64,000 bases of DNA from Proteobacteria bacterium DTSAM18 (GTDB lineage Bacteria; Myxococcota_A; UBA796; GCA-2862545): NCBI GenBank assembly GCA_028767165.1, contig JARACJ010000005.1, positions 124,001-188,000 of the forward strand. The letters run 5' to 3'. A program made the position numbers and the translations under genes. The notes below the pieces were generated by a model. The model saw nothing but the letters and a program-made list of their open reading frames with translations. It was not told where the DNA came from and ran no database searches. This document shows positions 48,935 through 56,914 of this stretch, piece after piece. The first letter of the stretch is position 1; each line of letters begins with the position of its first letter.

Positions 48935-50824
48935 ATGAGCCAGACCGCTGTCGCGAAGAAGACGACCACCAGCAGCACCACGTCGTCGGGCCTGAACACC
49001 CCCGCCTCCGACGTCCTCGACGACAAGACCCTCACCGATCCGCTCAAGGCCAAGGAGGCCGAGATCAACGCCGACGGCGCCCTCACCTGGGAAGCCGCCC
49101 TCGGCGAGAAGATCGGAGGTTCGGCCTGGGATGCCCTGAAGGACGAGCTCACCCCCGACAAGCTGCTCGGTCATGCCAACGGCGCTCTCGACGATGCCTT
49201 CGACAAGCTCATGTCCTGGCTCGACGGCAAGGCCCCCGACGCGATCGACTTCGAGAAGATCTCCGGCGAGCTCGAGAAGGTCCTCGGTCCGAAGATCGAC
49301 GAGGCAGCCGCCAAGCTCATCGGCGGAGAGGATGGCCTCGCGCTGAAGATCAAGCAGTTCGCGGCAGACAACCCCTGGCTCCTGGCCAGCGCGGCGGTCG
49401 CCGGTGCCGTGGGCTACCTGCTGTCCAACCCCGACCTGCCCGAGATGAAGCCCATCAAGACCAAGCTGGCGGGCCATCCGCTGGTGATCGACGCCAAGGT
49501 CAAGGGCAAGCTGTTCGACCTCGGCAAGATCTCCGATCTCACGATCGACAAGCTGGGCGCCAAGTACACCTGGGGCTCCGGCTCGGCCTCCGCCGACTAC
49601 AGCCAGTCCACCACCGATGCGGGCACCACCCGGGCCGCCAACGCCCAGCTCAAGCAGAAGCTCGGCGACAACGGCTCGGTGGAGGCCAAGGGCAACTGGC
49701 AGTCGGGCCCCGACGGCACCAAGCTCGCGGGCAGCGGAAGCCTGGCCTACAAGGCGTTCGAGGCCTCCGGCTCCCACAGCTCCGACACCACCGGCACTGC
49801 TCCCGCGTCGGCCACCAAGGCCTCGGCCGCCTACAAGGGCGATGCCCTCAAGGCCAGCGCCAACTACGCCTCGAGCACCAGCGGTGGCTCCCAGTCCACG
49901 GCCTTCGACGCCAAGGCGGCCTACGAGGGCAAGCACCTCAAGGGCAACGCGAGCTACGAGTCCACCAGCAAGGATGGCGTGGGCAACAGCCTGCTCAAGG
50001 CCGGCGCCTCCTACGAGAACGGCGGCCTGCAGGCGTCCAGCTCGTTCAAGCAGGCCACGGGTCCGAGCGGCACCACCACCGACTTCTTCGGCAAGGCGGC
50101 CTACGAGAAGGGCGGCTTCCAGGCGTCGGGCCAGCACAAGCACACCACCGGCCCCAGTGGCAGCACCCACGATTTCCTCGCCAAGGCGGCCTACGAGAAC
50201 GGCGGGTTCAAGGCATCGGGTGAATACAACCGCGTCAGCGGTCCGAGCGGCACCACCGACGCCTGGTCCGGCAACGCCTCCCTCACCGGCGACGACTCCA
50301 AGCTGTCGCTGTTCGGCAACAAGAACGCCGACGGCACCCAGAAGTACGGCCTGTCCGGCAACCACACCTTCGACGGCGGCGGCACCCTGAGCGGCAACGC
50401 GCTGTACAACGTCGACGGCGGCACCCGCACCTTCGACTCCAGCCTGTCCTTCGAGAAGGACAACTTCGCGGCCTCCGCCTTCTACAAGAACCAGAACGGC
50501 CCCGATCGCTCCATCCAGTCCGCGGGCGGGCAGATGTCCTACAGCTCGGGCAACTTCACCGGCTCGCTCAAGGGCATGGGCTCTTCGGACGGCACCCGCG
50601 AGCTCACGGGCTCGGCCGCATACAAGGGCACCGGCAGCCCCTTCTCCGGCAAGCTCGACCTGTCCCACCTCAGTGGCCCCAGCCAGCCCAGCACCACCAG
50701 CCTCAACGCGGGCATGGAGTACAAGAAGGGCAACTTCAGCGCCTTCGGTGGCCTGGGCGCCCAGAAGACCGGCGACAGCAAGTGGGATCCCGCGGCCAAG
50801 ATCGGCCTGAAGTGGTCCTTCTGA
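48935..50824 (+). CDS. Unrecognised beta-hairpin repeat protein with barrel-like C-terminus
   Basis: 629 aa; I do not recognise a family. Residues 1-20 are Ser/Thr/Lys-rich with no signal peptide. Residues 30-140 are helical and acidic (DALKDELTPDKLLGHANGAL, FEKISGELEKVLGPKIDEAA). A hydrophobic helix follows at about 145-165 (NPWLLASAAVAGAVGYLLSN). From about 200 to the end the chain is alternating Gly/Ser/Ala/aromatic strands joined by polar turns, in roughly 35-residue hairpin units such as KAAYEKGGFQASGQ plus TGPSGSTHDF, repeated with variation. It ends KIGLKWSF, like the C-terminal Phe signal of outer-membrane barrels. ATG at 48935 after GGAGA. A pore-forming or secreted barrel is possible; unproven. 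Confidence 0.8.
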   Translation: MSQTAVAKKTTTSSTTSSGLNTPASDVLDDKTLTDPLKAKEAEINADGALTWEAALGEKIGGSAWDALKDELTPDKLLGHANGALDDAFDKLMSWLDGKAPDAIDFEKISGELEKVLGPKIDEAAAKLIGGEDGLALKIKQFAADNPWLLASAAVAGAVGYLLSNPDLPEMKPIKTKLAGHPLVIDAKVKGKLFDLGKISDLTIDKLGAKYTWGSGSASADYSQSTTDAGTTRAANAQLKQKLGDNGSVEAKGNWQSGPDGTKLAGSGSLAYKAFEASGSHSSDTTGTAPASATKASAAYKGDALKASANYASSTSGGSQSTAFDAKAAYEGKHLKGNASYESTSKDGVGNSLLKAGASYENGGLQASSSFKQATGPSGTTTDFFGKAAYEKGGFQASGQHKHTTGPSGSTHDFLAKAAYENGGFKASGEYNRVSGPSGTTDAWSGNASLTGDDSKLSLFGNKNADGTQKYGLSGNHTFDGGGTLSGNALYNVDGGTRTFDSSLSFEKDNFAASAFYKNQNGPDRSIQSAGGQMSYSSGNFTGSLKGMGSSDGTRELTGSAAYKGTGSPFSGKLDLSHLSGPSQPSTTSLNAGMEYKKGNFSAFGGLGAQKTGDSKWDPAAKIGLKWSF

Positions 50825-50869
50825 GACCTGGGCATCGGAGGGTCGTTGCGGCCCTCCCCCACGCGGGGC

Positions 50870-51403
50870 CTACCAGATGTGGCCGGTCAGCCAGCGAAGG
50901 TAGGCCCCGTACATGATCCCGGCGTGGGCGTGCTCGATCCCACCATCCGGACCCACGATGACGGTCGTCGGGTACATGCTCACCTGGTAGTCCTGGAACA
51001 CCTGCGGATCGCCCATGAGCACTTCGTAGGTCATGCCGTGCTGGCCGGCGAAGTGTCGCACCTTGCTGGCGGGGCCATCCTGGACGATGCCGAGCACCGG
51101 GACGTCCGGATGGTCGGTGGCGAAGCGGTTGAACGCCGGGATCTCCGCCCGGCAGGGGCCACACCAGGTGGCCCAGAAGTTGAGCACGACGGTCTGGCCG
51201 CGGAACGCGTCCAGCGAGACCGTCTCCCCGCCCAGGGTCTGCAGCGCGAACGCGGGTGCCTGGTCGGGCAGCGACGGGGCGCGCAGCCAGCCCACCAGGG
51301 GCAGCAGCACCATCAGGCCGGCGACCAACGTGAAGGCCTGCCACGCCCAGCTTCGCAGCCGGACGCCCCAGGTGACCTTCTCGTCTTCGTCCTCAGCGCT
51401 CAC
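50870..51403 (-). CDS. TlpA-family membrane-anchored thioredoxin
   Basis: 177 aa, GTG start. One N-terminal transmembrane segment (about 18-40, WAWQAFTLVAGLMVLLPLVGW) places the thioredoxin fold in the periplasm. The redox site is WATWCGPCRAEIPAF; a cis-Pro region follows at YPTTVIVGPDGG. It should reduce or oxidise disulfides, typically for cytochrome c maturation or damaged proteins. The start lies 11 bases inside the 3' end of pepD, so the two are co-translated. A weak hairpin (50838-50858) lies between its end and the convergent repeat-protein gene. Confidence 0.92.
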   Translation of the reverse strand: MSAEDEDEKVTWGVRLRSWAWQAFTLVAGLMVLLPLVGWLRAPSLPDQAPAFALQTLGGETVSLDAFRGQTVVLNFWATWCGPCRAEIPAFNRFATDHPDVPVLGIVQDGPASKVRHFAGQHGMTYEVLMGDPQVFQDYQVSMYPTTVIVGPDGGIEHAHAGIMYGAYLRWLTGHIW

Positions 51404-52871
51404 ACAGCGCCTCGAGGAGCGCGCCCACCTGCTCGGCCACGACCGCCACGGAGGTGATGGAGACCTCCTCGTCGGGGCTGTGTGCGTTGCGGATGTCGGG
51501 GCCGAAGGAGATCATGTCGAGTCCGGGCACCACGGCGCCGAGCAGACCGCACTCAAGCCCCGCGTGGATCGCGGTGACCTCGGGATCCGCGCCACCGGCG
51601 AGCTCGGTGAAGACGTCCTTGGTGATGGAGAGCATCTCGGAGGCCAGGTTCGGCTGCCAGCCGGGGTAGCCACCGTGCAGCTCGTTCTCGATGCCCAGCA
51701 GATCGGCGAGCTGGCAGATGCGGTCGACGACGGTGCGCAGGGCGTCGTCGTTGGACGAACGGGCGCAGAGCACCCCGTGGAAGCGATCGCCCTCGGTGGT
51801 GACGACGCCGAGGTTGTTGGAGGTCTCGACCAGTCCGGGCACCGCCTGGGACATGGTGATGACGCCGCCGGGCACGATGTGCACGAAGCCCTCGATGGCC
51901 GCCTCGTCGGGGAAGGACATCACGCCCCGCTCGTCGGCGGAGGGCTCGATGGCCAGGTTCACGGCGGTCTCGGAGTCTGCATGCAGGCCCAGCAGGCGCT
52001 GGCCGAGGGCCGGGAGCAGCTCGGCGATGCGGGCGGCGTCGTTGGTGGCGATGATCGCCGAGGCCTCACGGGGGATGGCGTTGCGCTTGGAGCCGCCGTC
52101 GAGGGCGATGAGGCGCAGCTCGAGGTCGTCGTGGCCGCGCAGGTCGCGCAGGGCGTGGACCAGCAGGCGGGTGGCGTTGCCCCGGTTCTTGATGATGTCG
52201 AGGCCGGAGTGACCGCCCTTCAGGCCCTTGAGGGTGATGCGCGCGACGCTGAAGCCCTCGGGAACGGCCTCGCGGATGATGTCGCGGTCGATCAGGATGT
52301 CCTGGCCACCGGCGCAGCCCACGTACAGGGTGCCCTCCTCCTCGGCATCGAGGTTGATCATCCGCTTGGCGGTGAGCATCGAGGCGTCGAGCTCGCGGGC
52401 GCCGGACATGCCGGTCTCCTCGTCGACGGTGAGGAGCAGCTCGAGGGGCGGGTGGTTCTCGTACATGCCCTCGGCGGCGGCCATGGACAGGGCCACGCCG
52501 ATGCCGTTGTCGGCGCCGAGGGTGGTGCCGTCGGCGGTGATGACGCCCTCGGCCTGGATGAGGTTGATCGGATCCACCTCGAAGTCGTGGACGGTGTCCT
52601 CGTTCTTCTCGCAGACCATGTCCATGTGGCCCTGCATGATCACCGTGGGCGCGTCCACACCCTTGCCGCGACCCGGGACCCGCACCACCACGTTGCCGAT
52701 GGCATCGGTCTGCGTGTCGAAGCCGTGCTCACCGGCCCAGGCGAGGACGTACTCGCGGACCTGCTGCTCCAGGCCGCTGGGGCGGGGGCGGGCGGCGAAG
52801 GCGGCGAAGTGACGCCAGACGGGCTCGGGCTGCAGGGCGGAGAGGGCGTCGGGGATCTGGACGGGGGGCAT
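51393..52871 (-). CDS. pepD: Aminoacyl-histidine dipeptidase (PepD family)
   Basis: 492 aa, M20 metallopeptidase that cleaves dipeptides such as Xaa-His. Zinc site residues are visible: MQGHMDMVCEKN (H and D), TTLGADNGIG (bridging D), TVDEETGMSGA (catalytic and metal Glu), NLDAEEEG, and RNAHSPDEEVSI near the C-terminus. The lid domain includes KGLKGGHSGLDI. No signal peptide, so cytoplasmic. Start at 52871 (MPPVQIPDAL) follows GGAAGG; an in-frame ATG ten codons earlier is less likely. Divergent from a peptide transporter gene, which fits uptake plus hydrolysis of small peptides. Confidence 0.93.
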   Translation of the reverse strand: MPPVQIPDALSALQPEPVWRHFAAFAARPRPSGLEQQVREYVLAWAGEHGFDTQTDAIGNVVVRVPGRGKGVDAPTVIMQGHMDMVCEKNEDTVHDFEVDPINLIQAEGVITADGTTLGADNGIGVALSMAAAEGMYENHPPLELLLTVDEETGMSGARELDASMLTAKRMINLDAEEEGTLYVGCAGGQDILIDRDIIREAVPEGFSVARITLKGLKGGHSGLDIIKNRGNATRLLVHALRDLRGHDDLELRLIALDGGSKRNAIPREASAIIATNDAARIAELLPALGQRLLGLHADSETAVNLAIEPSADERGVMSFPDEAAIEGFVHIVPGGVITMSQAVPGLVETSNNLGVVTTEGDRFHGVLCARSSNDDALRTVVDRICQLADLLGIENELHGGYPGWQPNLASEMLSITKDVFTELAGGADPEVTAIHAGLECGLLGAVVPGLDMISFGPDIRNAHSPDEEVSITSVAVVAEQVGALLEALCER

Positions 52872-53051
52872 GTTCGGACCTTCCACGGAAGAGGGGCACA
52901 TGGGGCGCCGTGAACGGACCGGCGCCGTCGATCACTCCTGCCCTGTAGCACCCGCCATGGCAAGGTTCGGTCACTCCCCTGCCATGGGTCTGCCAAATCC
53001 CGGCGAATCGCTATACACTCGCCGCGACTTCCACCCACCCCCGGAGCTTGT

Positions 53052-55055
53052 ATGGCCACAACCGACTACGCCGGCACGCCAGAGGAGACCCCGCGTCTGT
53101 TCGGGCACCCCACCGGCCTGTTCACCCTGTTCTTTGCCGAGATGTGGGAGCGTTTCTCCTACTACGGCATGCGGGCCCTGCTGATCTTCTACATCACGAA
53201 GGGCTTCCTCGGGTACAACGACGAGCAGTCCTACGCGGTCTACGGCGCCTACACCGCCCTCGTCTACGCCACCCCCTTCATCGGCGGCATGCTGGCCGAC
53301 AAGATCCTGGGCTCCCGCAAGGCGGTGGTCCTCGGCGGCATCCTGATGGCCGCCGGCCACTTCGTGATGACGATCGAGTCGACGGTCCCGTTCTTCATCG
53401 CGCTGGCACTGCTCATCGTGGGCAACGGCTTCTTCAAGCCCAACATCTCCACCATCGTGGGCGGTCTGTACCCCGAGGGCGACGAGAAGCGCGATGCGGG
53501 CTTCACGCTGTTCTACATGGGCATCAACCTCGGCGCGGCCATCGCACCCCTGCTGTGTGGCTACGTCGGTGAGACCTACGGCTGGCACTACGGCTTCGGC
53601 CTCGCCACCGCGGGCATGCTCGTGGGCCTGGCCGTGTTCGTGGCCCCCACCATCATCACCCAGATCCTGATCTTCGCCGCCTCCGTGGGCACGGCCATCG
53701 GCATGCTCTGGGTGCCCGACAACGTCTACACCCAGACGGTCATGGGCGTCGTGGCGCTCTTCCTGCTCGCGGCCGCCGGCATCGCCATCATGGCCCTGCA
53801 GCGCGGTGGTCTGCCCGAAGAGGCCGGCCAGCCCAAGGATCCCGAGGCCATCAACCGCACCGTGTTCGGCATCCCGGCCGGCATGGCCATCTACGGTGGC
53901 ACCGCCCTGGCCGTTCCGGCCATCGCCGCCATGGTCTACTTCCACTCGGTGGCCAGCGTCGTGCTGTCCGTCCTCGGCATCGTGGCCATGGGCTACCTGG
54001 TCAAGGAGGCCCTGGCCTCCAACCGCATCGAGCGCGACCGCATGTTCGTCGTGTTCGTCCTGATGTTCTTCTCGATGCTCTTCTGGGCCTTCTTCGAGCA
54101 GGCCGGCTCCTCCATCACGATGTTCACCGACCGCAACGTCGACCGCGTGTTCGAGTCCGAGGAGCAGGTGGTCACCGACGACATGGTGGGCACCGAGGTC
54201 GAGATGCTCGTGCAGTCCTCCCACCTGGGCAAGACCTACGGCGACGAGGTCATCAACCTCACCGTCCTCGACGGCGCCCGCGCCCTGGCCCGCTCCAAGA
54301 GCTCCGACGAAGAGATGAGCCCCGGCGACACCCGCGCCGTCGAGTCCGCCCAGGCCCTGGCACCCCAGTTCATGGCTGCCGTCGACGAGGCCGAGGTCAT
54401 CCGTGGCGCACCGGTCATCGACTGGCCCGTGGAGGAGGACGACGTCGGCCTCACCATCGAGGGCTCCGAGGTTCCGGCCTCCATCTTCCAGTCCGCCAAC
54501 GCCATCTTCATCCTCATGTTCGGCCTGGTCTTCTCCGGCCTCTGGGGCTTCCTGGGCGCACGCGGCAAGGATCCGTCCGCACCGGTCAAGTTCTCCCTCG
54601 GCCTGCTCCAGCTCGGCCTGGGCTTCGTGGCCCTGTGGTTCGGTGCCCAGAACGCCAACGGCATGGGCATGGTCGGCGTCAGCTGGCTGCTCCTCGGCTA
54701 CCTGCTGCACACCACCGGTGAGCTCTGCCTGAGCCCCGTCGGCCTGTCCATGGTCACCAAGCTGGCCCCGGCCCGCCTGGTCTCCACGGTCATGGGCGCA
54801 TGGTTCCTGGCCACGGCCTTCTCCAACCTGCTGGCATCCTTCATCGCGATGTTCACCAGCGTCGGCCACGGCGAGGGCGGCGAGGCCTCCATCCCCGTGC
54901 CTCTCGAGACGGTCAACATCTACGGCGACGTGTTCGGCCAGATCGGCCTCGTGGCCATCGCCTCTTCACTCGTGCTCTTCCTCATGAGCGGCAAGCTCAC
55001 CAAGATGATGCACATGAGTCATGAGGAGCTGGCAGCTGGAGGCGCTGGTCACTGA
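53052..55055 (+). CDS. POT/PTR2-family proton-coupled oligopeptide transporter
   Basis: 667 aa, many transmembrane helices in the major-facilitator fold. The family signature FAEMWERFSYYGMRALLIFY (ExxERFxYYG) is at about 29-48, followed by GMLADKILGSRKAVVLGG, the NGFFKPNISTIVGGLY motif, and DAGFTLFYMGINLGAA. Imports di- and tripeptides with protons. A hydrophilic insertion of roughly 115 residues (about 355-475, rich in Asp/Glu) between helices makes it longer than the usual 450-500 aa. ATG at 53052 with GGAG five bases upstream. Divergent from pepD-tlpA. Confidence 0.93.
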   Translation: MATTDYAGTPEETPRLFGHPTGLFTLFFAEMWERFSYYGMRALLIFYITKGFLGYNDEQSYAVYGAYTALVYATPFIGGMLADKILGSRKAVVLGGILMAAGHFVMTIESTVPFFIALALLIVGNGFFKPNISTIVGGLYPEGDEKRDAGFTLFYMGINLGAAIAPLLCGYVGETYGWHYGFGLATAGMLVGLAVFVAPTIITQILIFAASVGTAIGMLWVPDNVYTQTVMGVVALFLLAAAGIAIMALQRGGLPEEAGQPKDPEAINRTVFGIPAGMAIYGGTALAVPAIAAMVYFHSVASVVLSVLGIVAMGYLVKEALASNRIERDRMFVVFVLMFFSMLFWAFFEQAGSSITMFTDRNVDRVFESEEQVVTDDMVGTEVEMLVQSSHLGKTYGDEVINLTVLDGARALARSKSSDEEMSPGDTRAVESAQALAPQFMAAVDEAEVIRGAPVIDWPVEEDDVGLTIEGSEVPASIFQSANAIFILMFGLVFSGLWGFLGARGKDPSAPVKFSLGLLQLGLGFVALWFGAQNANGMGMVGVSWLLLGYLLHTTGELCLSPVGLSMVTKLAPARLVSTVMGAWFLATAFSNLLASFIAMFTSVGHGEGGEASIPVPLETVNIYGDVFGQIGLVAIASSLVLFLMSGKLTKMMHMSHEELAAGGAGH

Positions 55056-55082
55056 GTGACCAGCACCTCTGCGGCCAGCGAG

Positions 55083-55118
55083 ACGGGCTGCGGCACTCCG
55101 CCGCAGCCCGTTCTTCGT
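55083..55118 (+). terminator. Terminator of the POT transporter gene
   Basis: ACGGGCTGCGGC (55083-55094) and GCCGCAGCCCGT (55100-55111) form a perfect 12-bp stem with a 5-base loop, followed by TCTTCGTT. Its 3' half is also the left arm of the outer stem of repeat copy 3, so the two folds compete. Confidence 0.85.
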
Positions 55119-55240
55119 TGCTGCACTCGGGCCGACCAGAAGGTCGGCCTTTCGTTTGCTCGTCGCCCGGGCCGCGGCGGAGCACCACATCCCTTGGGTG
55201 TGCGGCTGAAGGGGCACTCTGGGATTGCTTTCGCTTCTTG
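55096..55240 (+). repeat. Structured intergenic repeat, copy 3 (after POT gene)
   Basis: Outer stem 55096-55110 pairs with 55168-55182 (14 of 15 positions). The inner hairpin GGCCGACC-AGAA-GGTCGGCC is at 55130-55149, followed by TTTCGTTT. The family motif CTTGGGTGTGCGGCTGAAGG is at 55193-55212 and GGGATTGCTTTCGCTTC follows. The layout matches copy 1 although the stem sequences differ. Confidence 0.82.
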
Positions 55241-55271
55241 GGGCGTCGCAGGGGGGGCAGACCGCAACGCA

Positions 55272-55766
55272 GGGGGGTCAGACCGCAAGCTGTTATATCT
55301 TACGACCTCACGGAGGGAGCGAAGAAAGGGGGGGGTCAGACCGCAAGTTGTTATATCTTGCGGCCTCACGGAGGGAGCGAAGAAGGCGGAGGGAGCGGAG
55401 AATCTGGGTCTGGTGACTCGGTTGTAGAGGCATTGACGGGTAGGGACGGGAGCTATCTGATCCAAAGGTTCGGAATAGATGCGGTCTCGAAGATGCCTAC
55501 GCCAGGCTGGAACGTCTGCCGGCCACCGGTCCAGTGAGACATGAAGAAGAGGTCCCCTGGAAGTTCGTGATCCCAGAACTCTGGATCAAAATGATCCCCT
55601 TGCAACGAGCCAGATGCCTCTCGCGGTGGCTGACGACCTCGCCGCTTCCTGCCGCAACTCCGCTCTCTCCGTGTGAGGCATTCGGTCCCTTCGTCATGTC
55701 GGCCCACGCCTGTCGCTGCAGGGCAAGGGGGGGGCAAAGATATAACAGCTTGCGGTCTGACCCCCC
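55272..55766. mobile_element. 495-bp MITE-like element with 30-bp perfect inverted ends
   Basis: The left end 55272-55301 (begins GGGGGGTCAGACCGCAAGC) is the exact reverse complement of 55737-55766. Inside the left end, a 56-bp segment (55272-55327) is repeated in tandem with few changes (55328-55385), each containing GTCAGACCGCAAG and CCTCACGGAGGGAGCGAAGAA. No transposase is encoded. No clear target-site duplication is visible. It resembles a non-autonomous transposon or a REP-type element. Confidence 0.75.
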
Positions 55767-56002
55767 ATAGTGACCCCCCATAGTTGGGATCCACGCAGTC
55801 GTCACGGCGTACGTCACGGGTCACGGTTGTCATGACCGAGATGCACCCCTTGCACCGATCCCTGCACAAAGTGCAGTCTGGCGATGTCATCCTTGCGACA
55901 TCCCACGACACACCCGACCTTTCGCCGCCTGGAAGCCTGGCCGACGACTCTGGCACCCCCATTGCACCAGGGCTGGACGTCACCACGACACAAGGAGCCC
56001 CG

Positions 56003-56761
56003 ATGACCCTTCGACAGACCCTCTTCGCCCTGGTGCTGCTGCCGATGACCGCCTTCGCCCGCGGTCCCCACGGCGGCCCCGGTCACCACGGCGACCGCCC
56101 GGACCCCATGGCCTTCTTCGAGGAGAACGCCGTGGAGATGCAGCTCACCGACGCCCAGCTCGACCAGCTGCAGGCCATCTTCGAGGCCCGTCGCCAACAG
56201 ATGGAAGCCCGGATGCAGGAGTTCAAGGCCCGCGGCGAGCGCCCCACCGAGGCCGAACGCGAGGCCATCCACGCCGAGATGCAGGAGGGCCGCGAGGCCA
56301 TCCGCCAGCAGGTGGCCCAGGTGCTCACCGACGACCAACGCGCCTACGTCCGCGAGAACATGGAACGTCCCGACCGCGGCGGTCACGGCCCCGGCTTCGG
56401 CCGCGGGCCCGGCAAGGGCGCCATGATGCTGCAGATGCTCACCGACAACGCCGACGAGCTGGGCCTCTCCCAGGCCGATCTGGACGGCATCGAGGCGAAC
56501 ATGCAGTCCCTCGAGGGCACCATGCGTCCGCTCTTCGAGGCGCACGGTCCCACCATCAAGGCCGGTATGGAGAGCGACGCCACCGACGCCGAGATCGCCG
56601 CTGCGGAGGACGCCAAGGCCATCCTCCGCGAGGCCCACCAGGACAACCTCGAGGTGCTCCTCGCTGACCTCTCCCCCGCCAAGCGCAAGCGGGTCGCCGC
56701 ATTCCTCGAGGAGAAGCGTGAGGAGCACCGCGGGGAGCGTGGCGGACGCGGCGGCCGCTGA
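56003..56761 (+). CDS. Spy/CpxP-like periplasmic LTXXQ protein 1
   Basis: 252 aa. Signal peptide MTLRQTLFALVLLPMTAFA. The mature protein is mainly helical, His/Arg/Glu-rich, with LTXXQ-type motifs (LTDAQLDQLQAI near 47, LTDDQRAYVREN near 110) and two domains separated by a Gly-rich stretch (GGHGPGFGRGPGKG). Spy/CpxP proteins are ATP-independent periplasmic chaperones or metal-stress sensors. ATG at 56003 with AGGAG seven bases before. First of three same-strand paralogs of increasing length, ending in a basic Gly/Arg tail (HRGERGGRGGR). Confidence 0.8.
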   Translation: MTLRQTLFALVLLPMTAFARGPHGGPGHHGDRPDPMAFFEENAVEMQLTDAQLDQLQAIFEARRQQMEARMQEFKARGERPTEAEREAIHAEMQEGREAIRQQVAQVLTDDQRAYVRENMERPDRGGHGPGFGRGPGKGAMMLQMLTDNADELGLSQADLDGIEANMQSLEGTMRPLFEAHGPTIKAGMESDATDAEIAAAEDAKAILREAHQDNLEVLLADLSPAKRKRVAAFLEEKREEHRGERGGRGGR

Positions 56762-56799
56762 CCTCTGCCCTCCTCTGCGCGAACGTCCGCGAAACCACG

Positions 56800-56834
56800 G
56801 CCCGTCCTGCCTGATGCAGGGCGGGCTTCGTCGT
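56800..56834 (+). terminator. Probable hairpin terminator after Spy-like gene 1
   Basis: GCCCGTCCTGC (56800-56810) pairs with GCAGGGCGGGC (56816-56826) through one T-G wobble, followed by TTCGTCGT. The T tail is weak, so read-through to the next paralog is possible. Confidence 0.5.
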
Positions 56835-56914
56835 GCAGGCGTGCTCCGTAGAGGGCCGGACTGCCATCCAGCCCACCGCGCGCCGACCGAGGAGGAACGC
56901 CGAGAGGTACCACG

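Larger units (their letters stand above)
55056..56002. other. Gene-free interval between transporter and first Spy-like gene
   Basis: 947 bases. In order: terminator, structured repeat copy 3 (55096-55240), a partial end sequence GGGGGGGCAGACCGCAACGC (55251-55270), the 495-bp inverted-repeat element (55272-55766), and about 230 bases of leader before the Spy-like gene. The interior at 55400-55720 is visibly less GC-rich than its surroundings; open frames there lack ribosome sites and family likeness. Confidence 0.7.

Noticed and set aside
50838-50858. Bidirectional terminator between the repeat protein and the TlpA gene
   Set aside because: The stem (GAGGGTC/GGCCCTC) is short, relies on a T-G pair and has no T tract on either strand; noted only as a weak possibility.
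55453-55986. Open frame on the minus strand across the 495-bp element
   Set aside because: No ribosome site, no resemblance to a transposase or other family that I can see, and its frame crosses the inverted end and the leader of the Spy-like gene.
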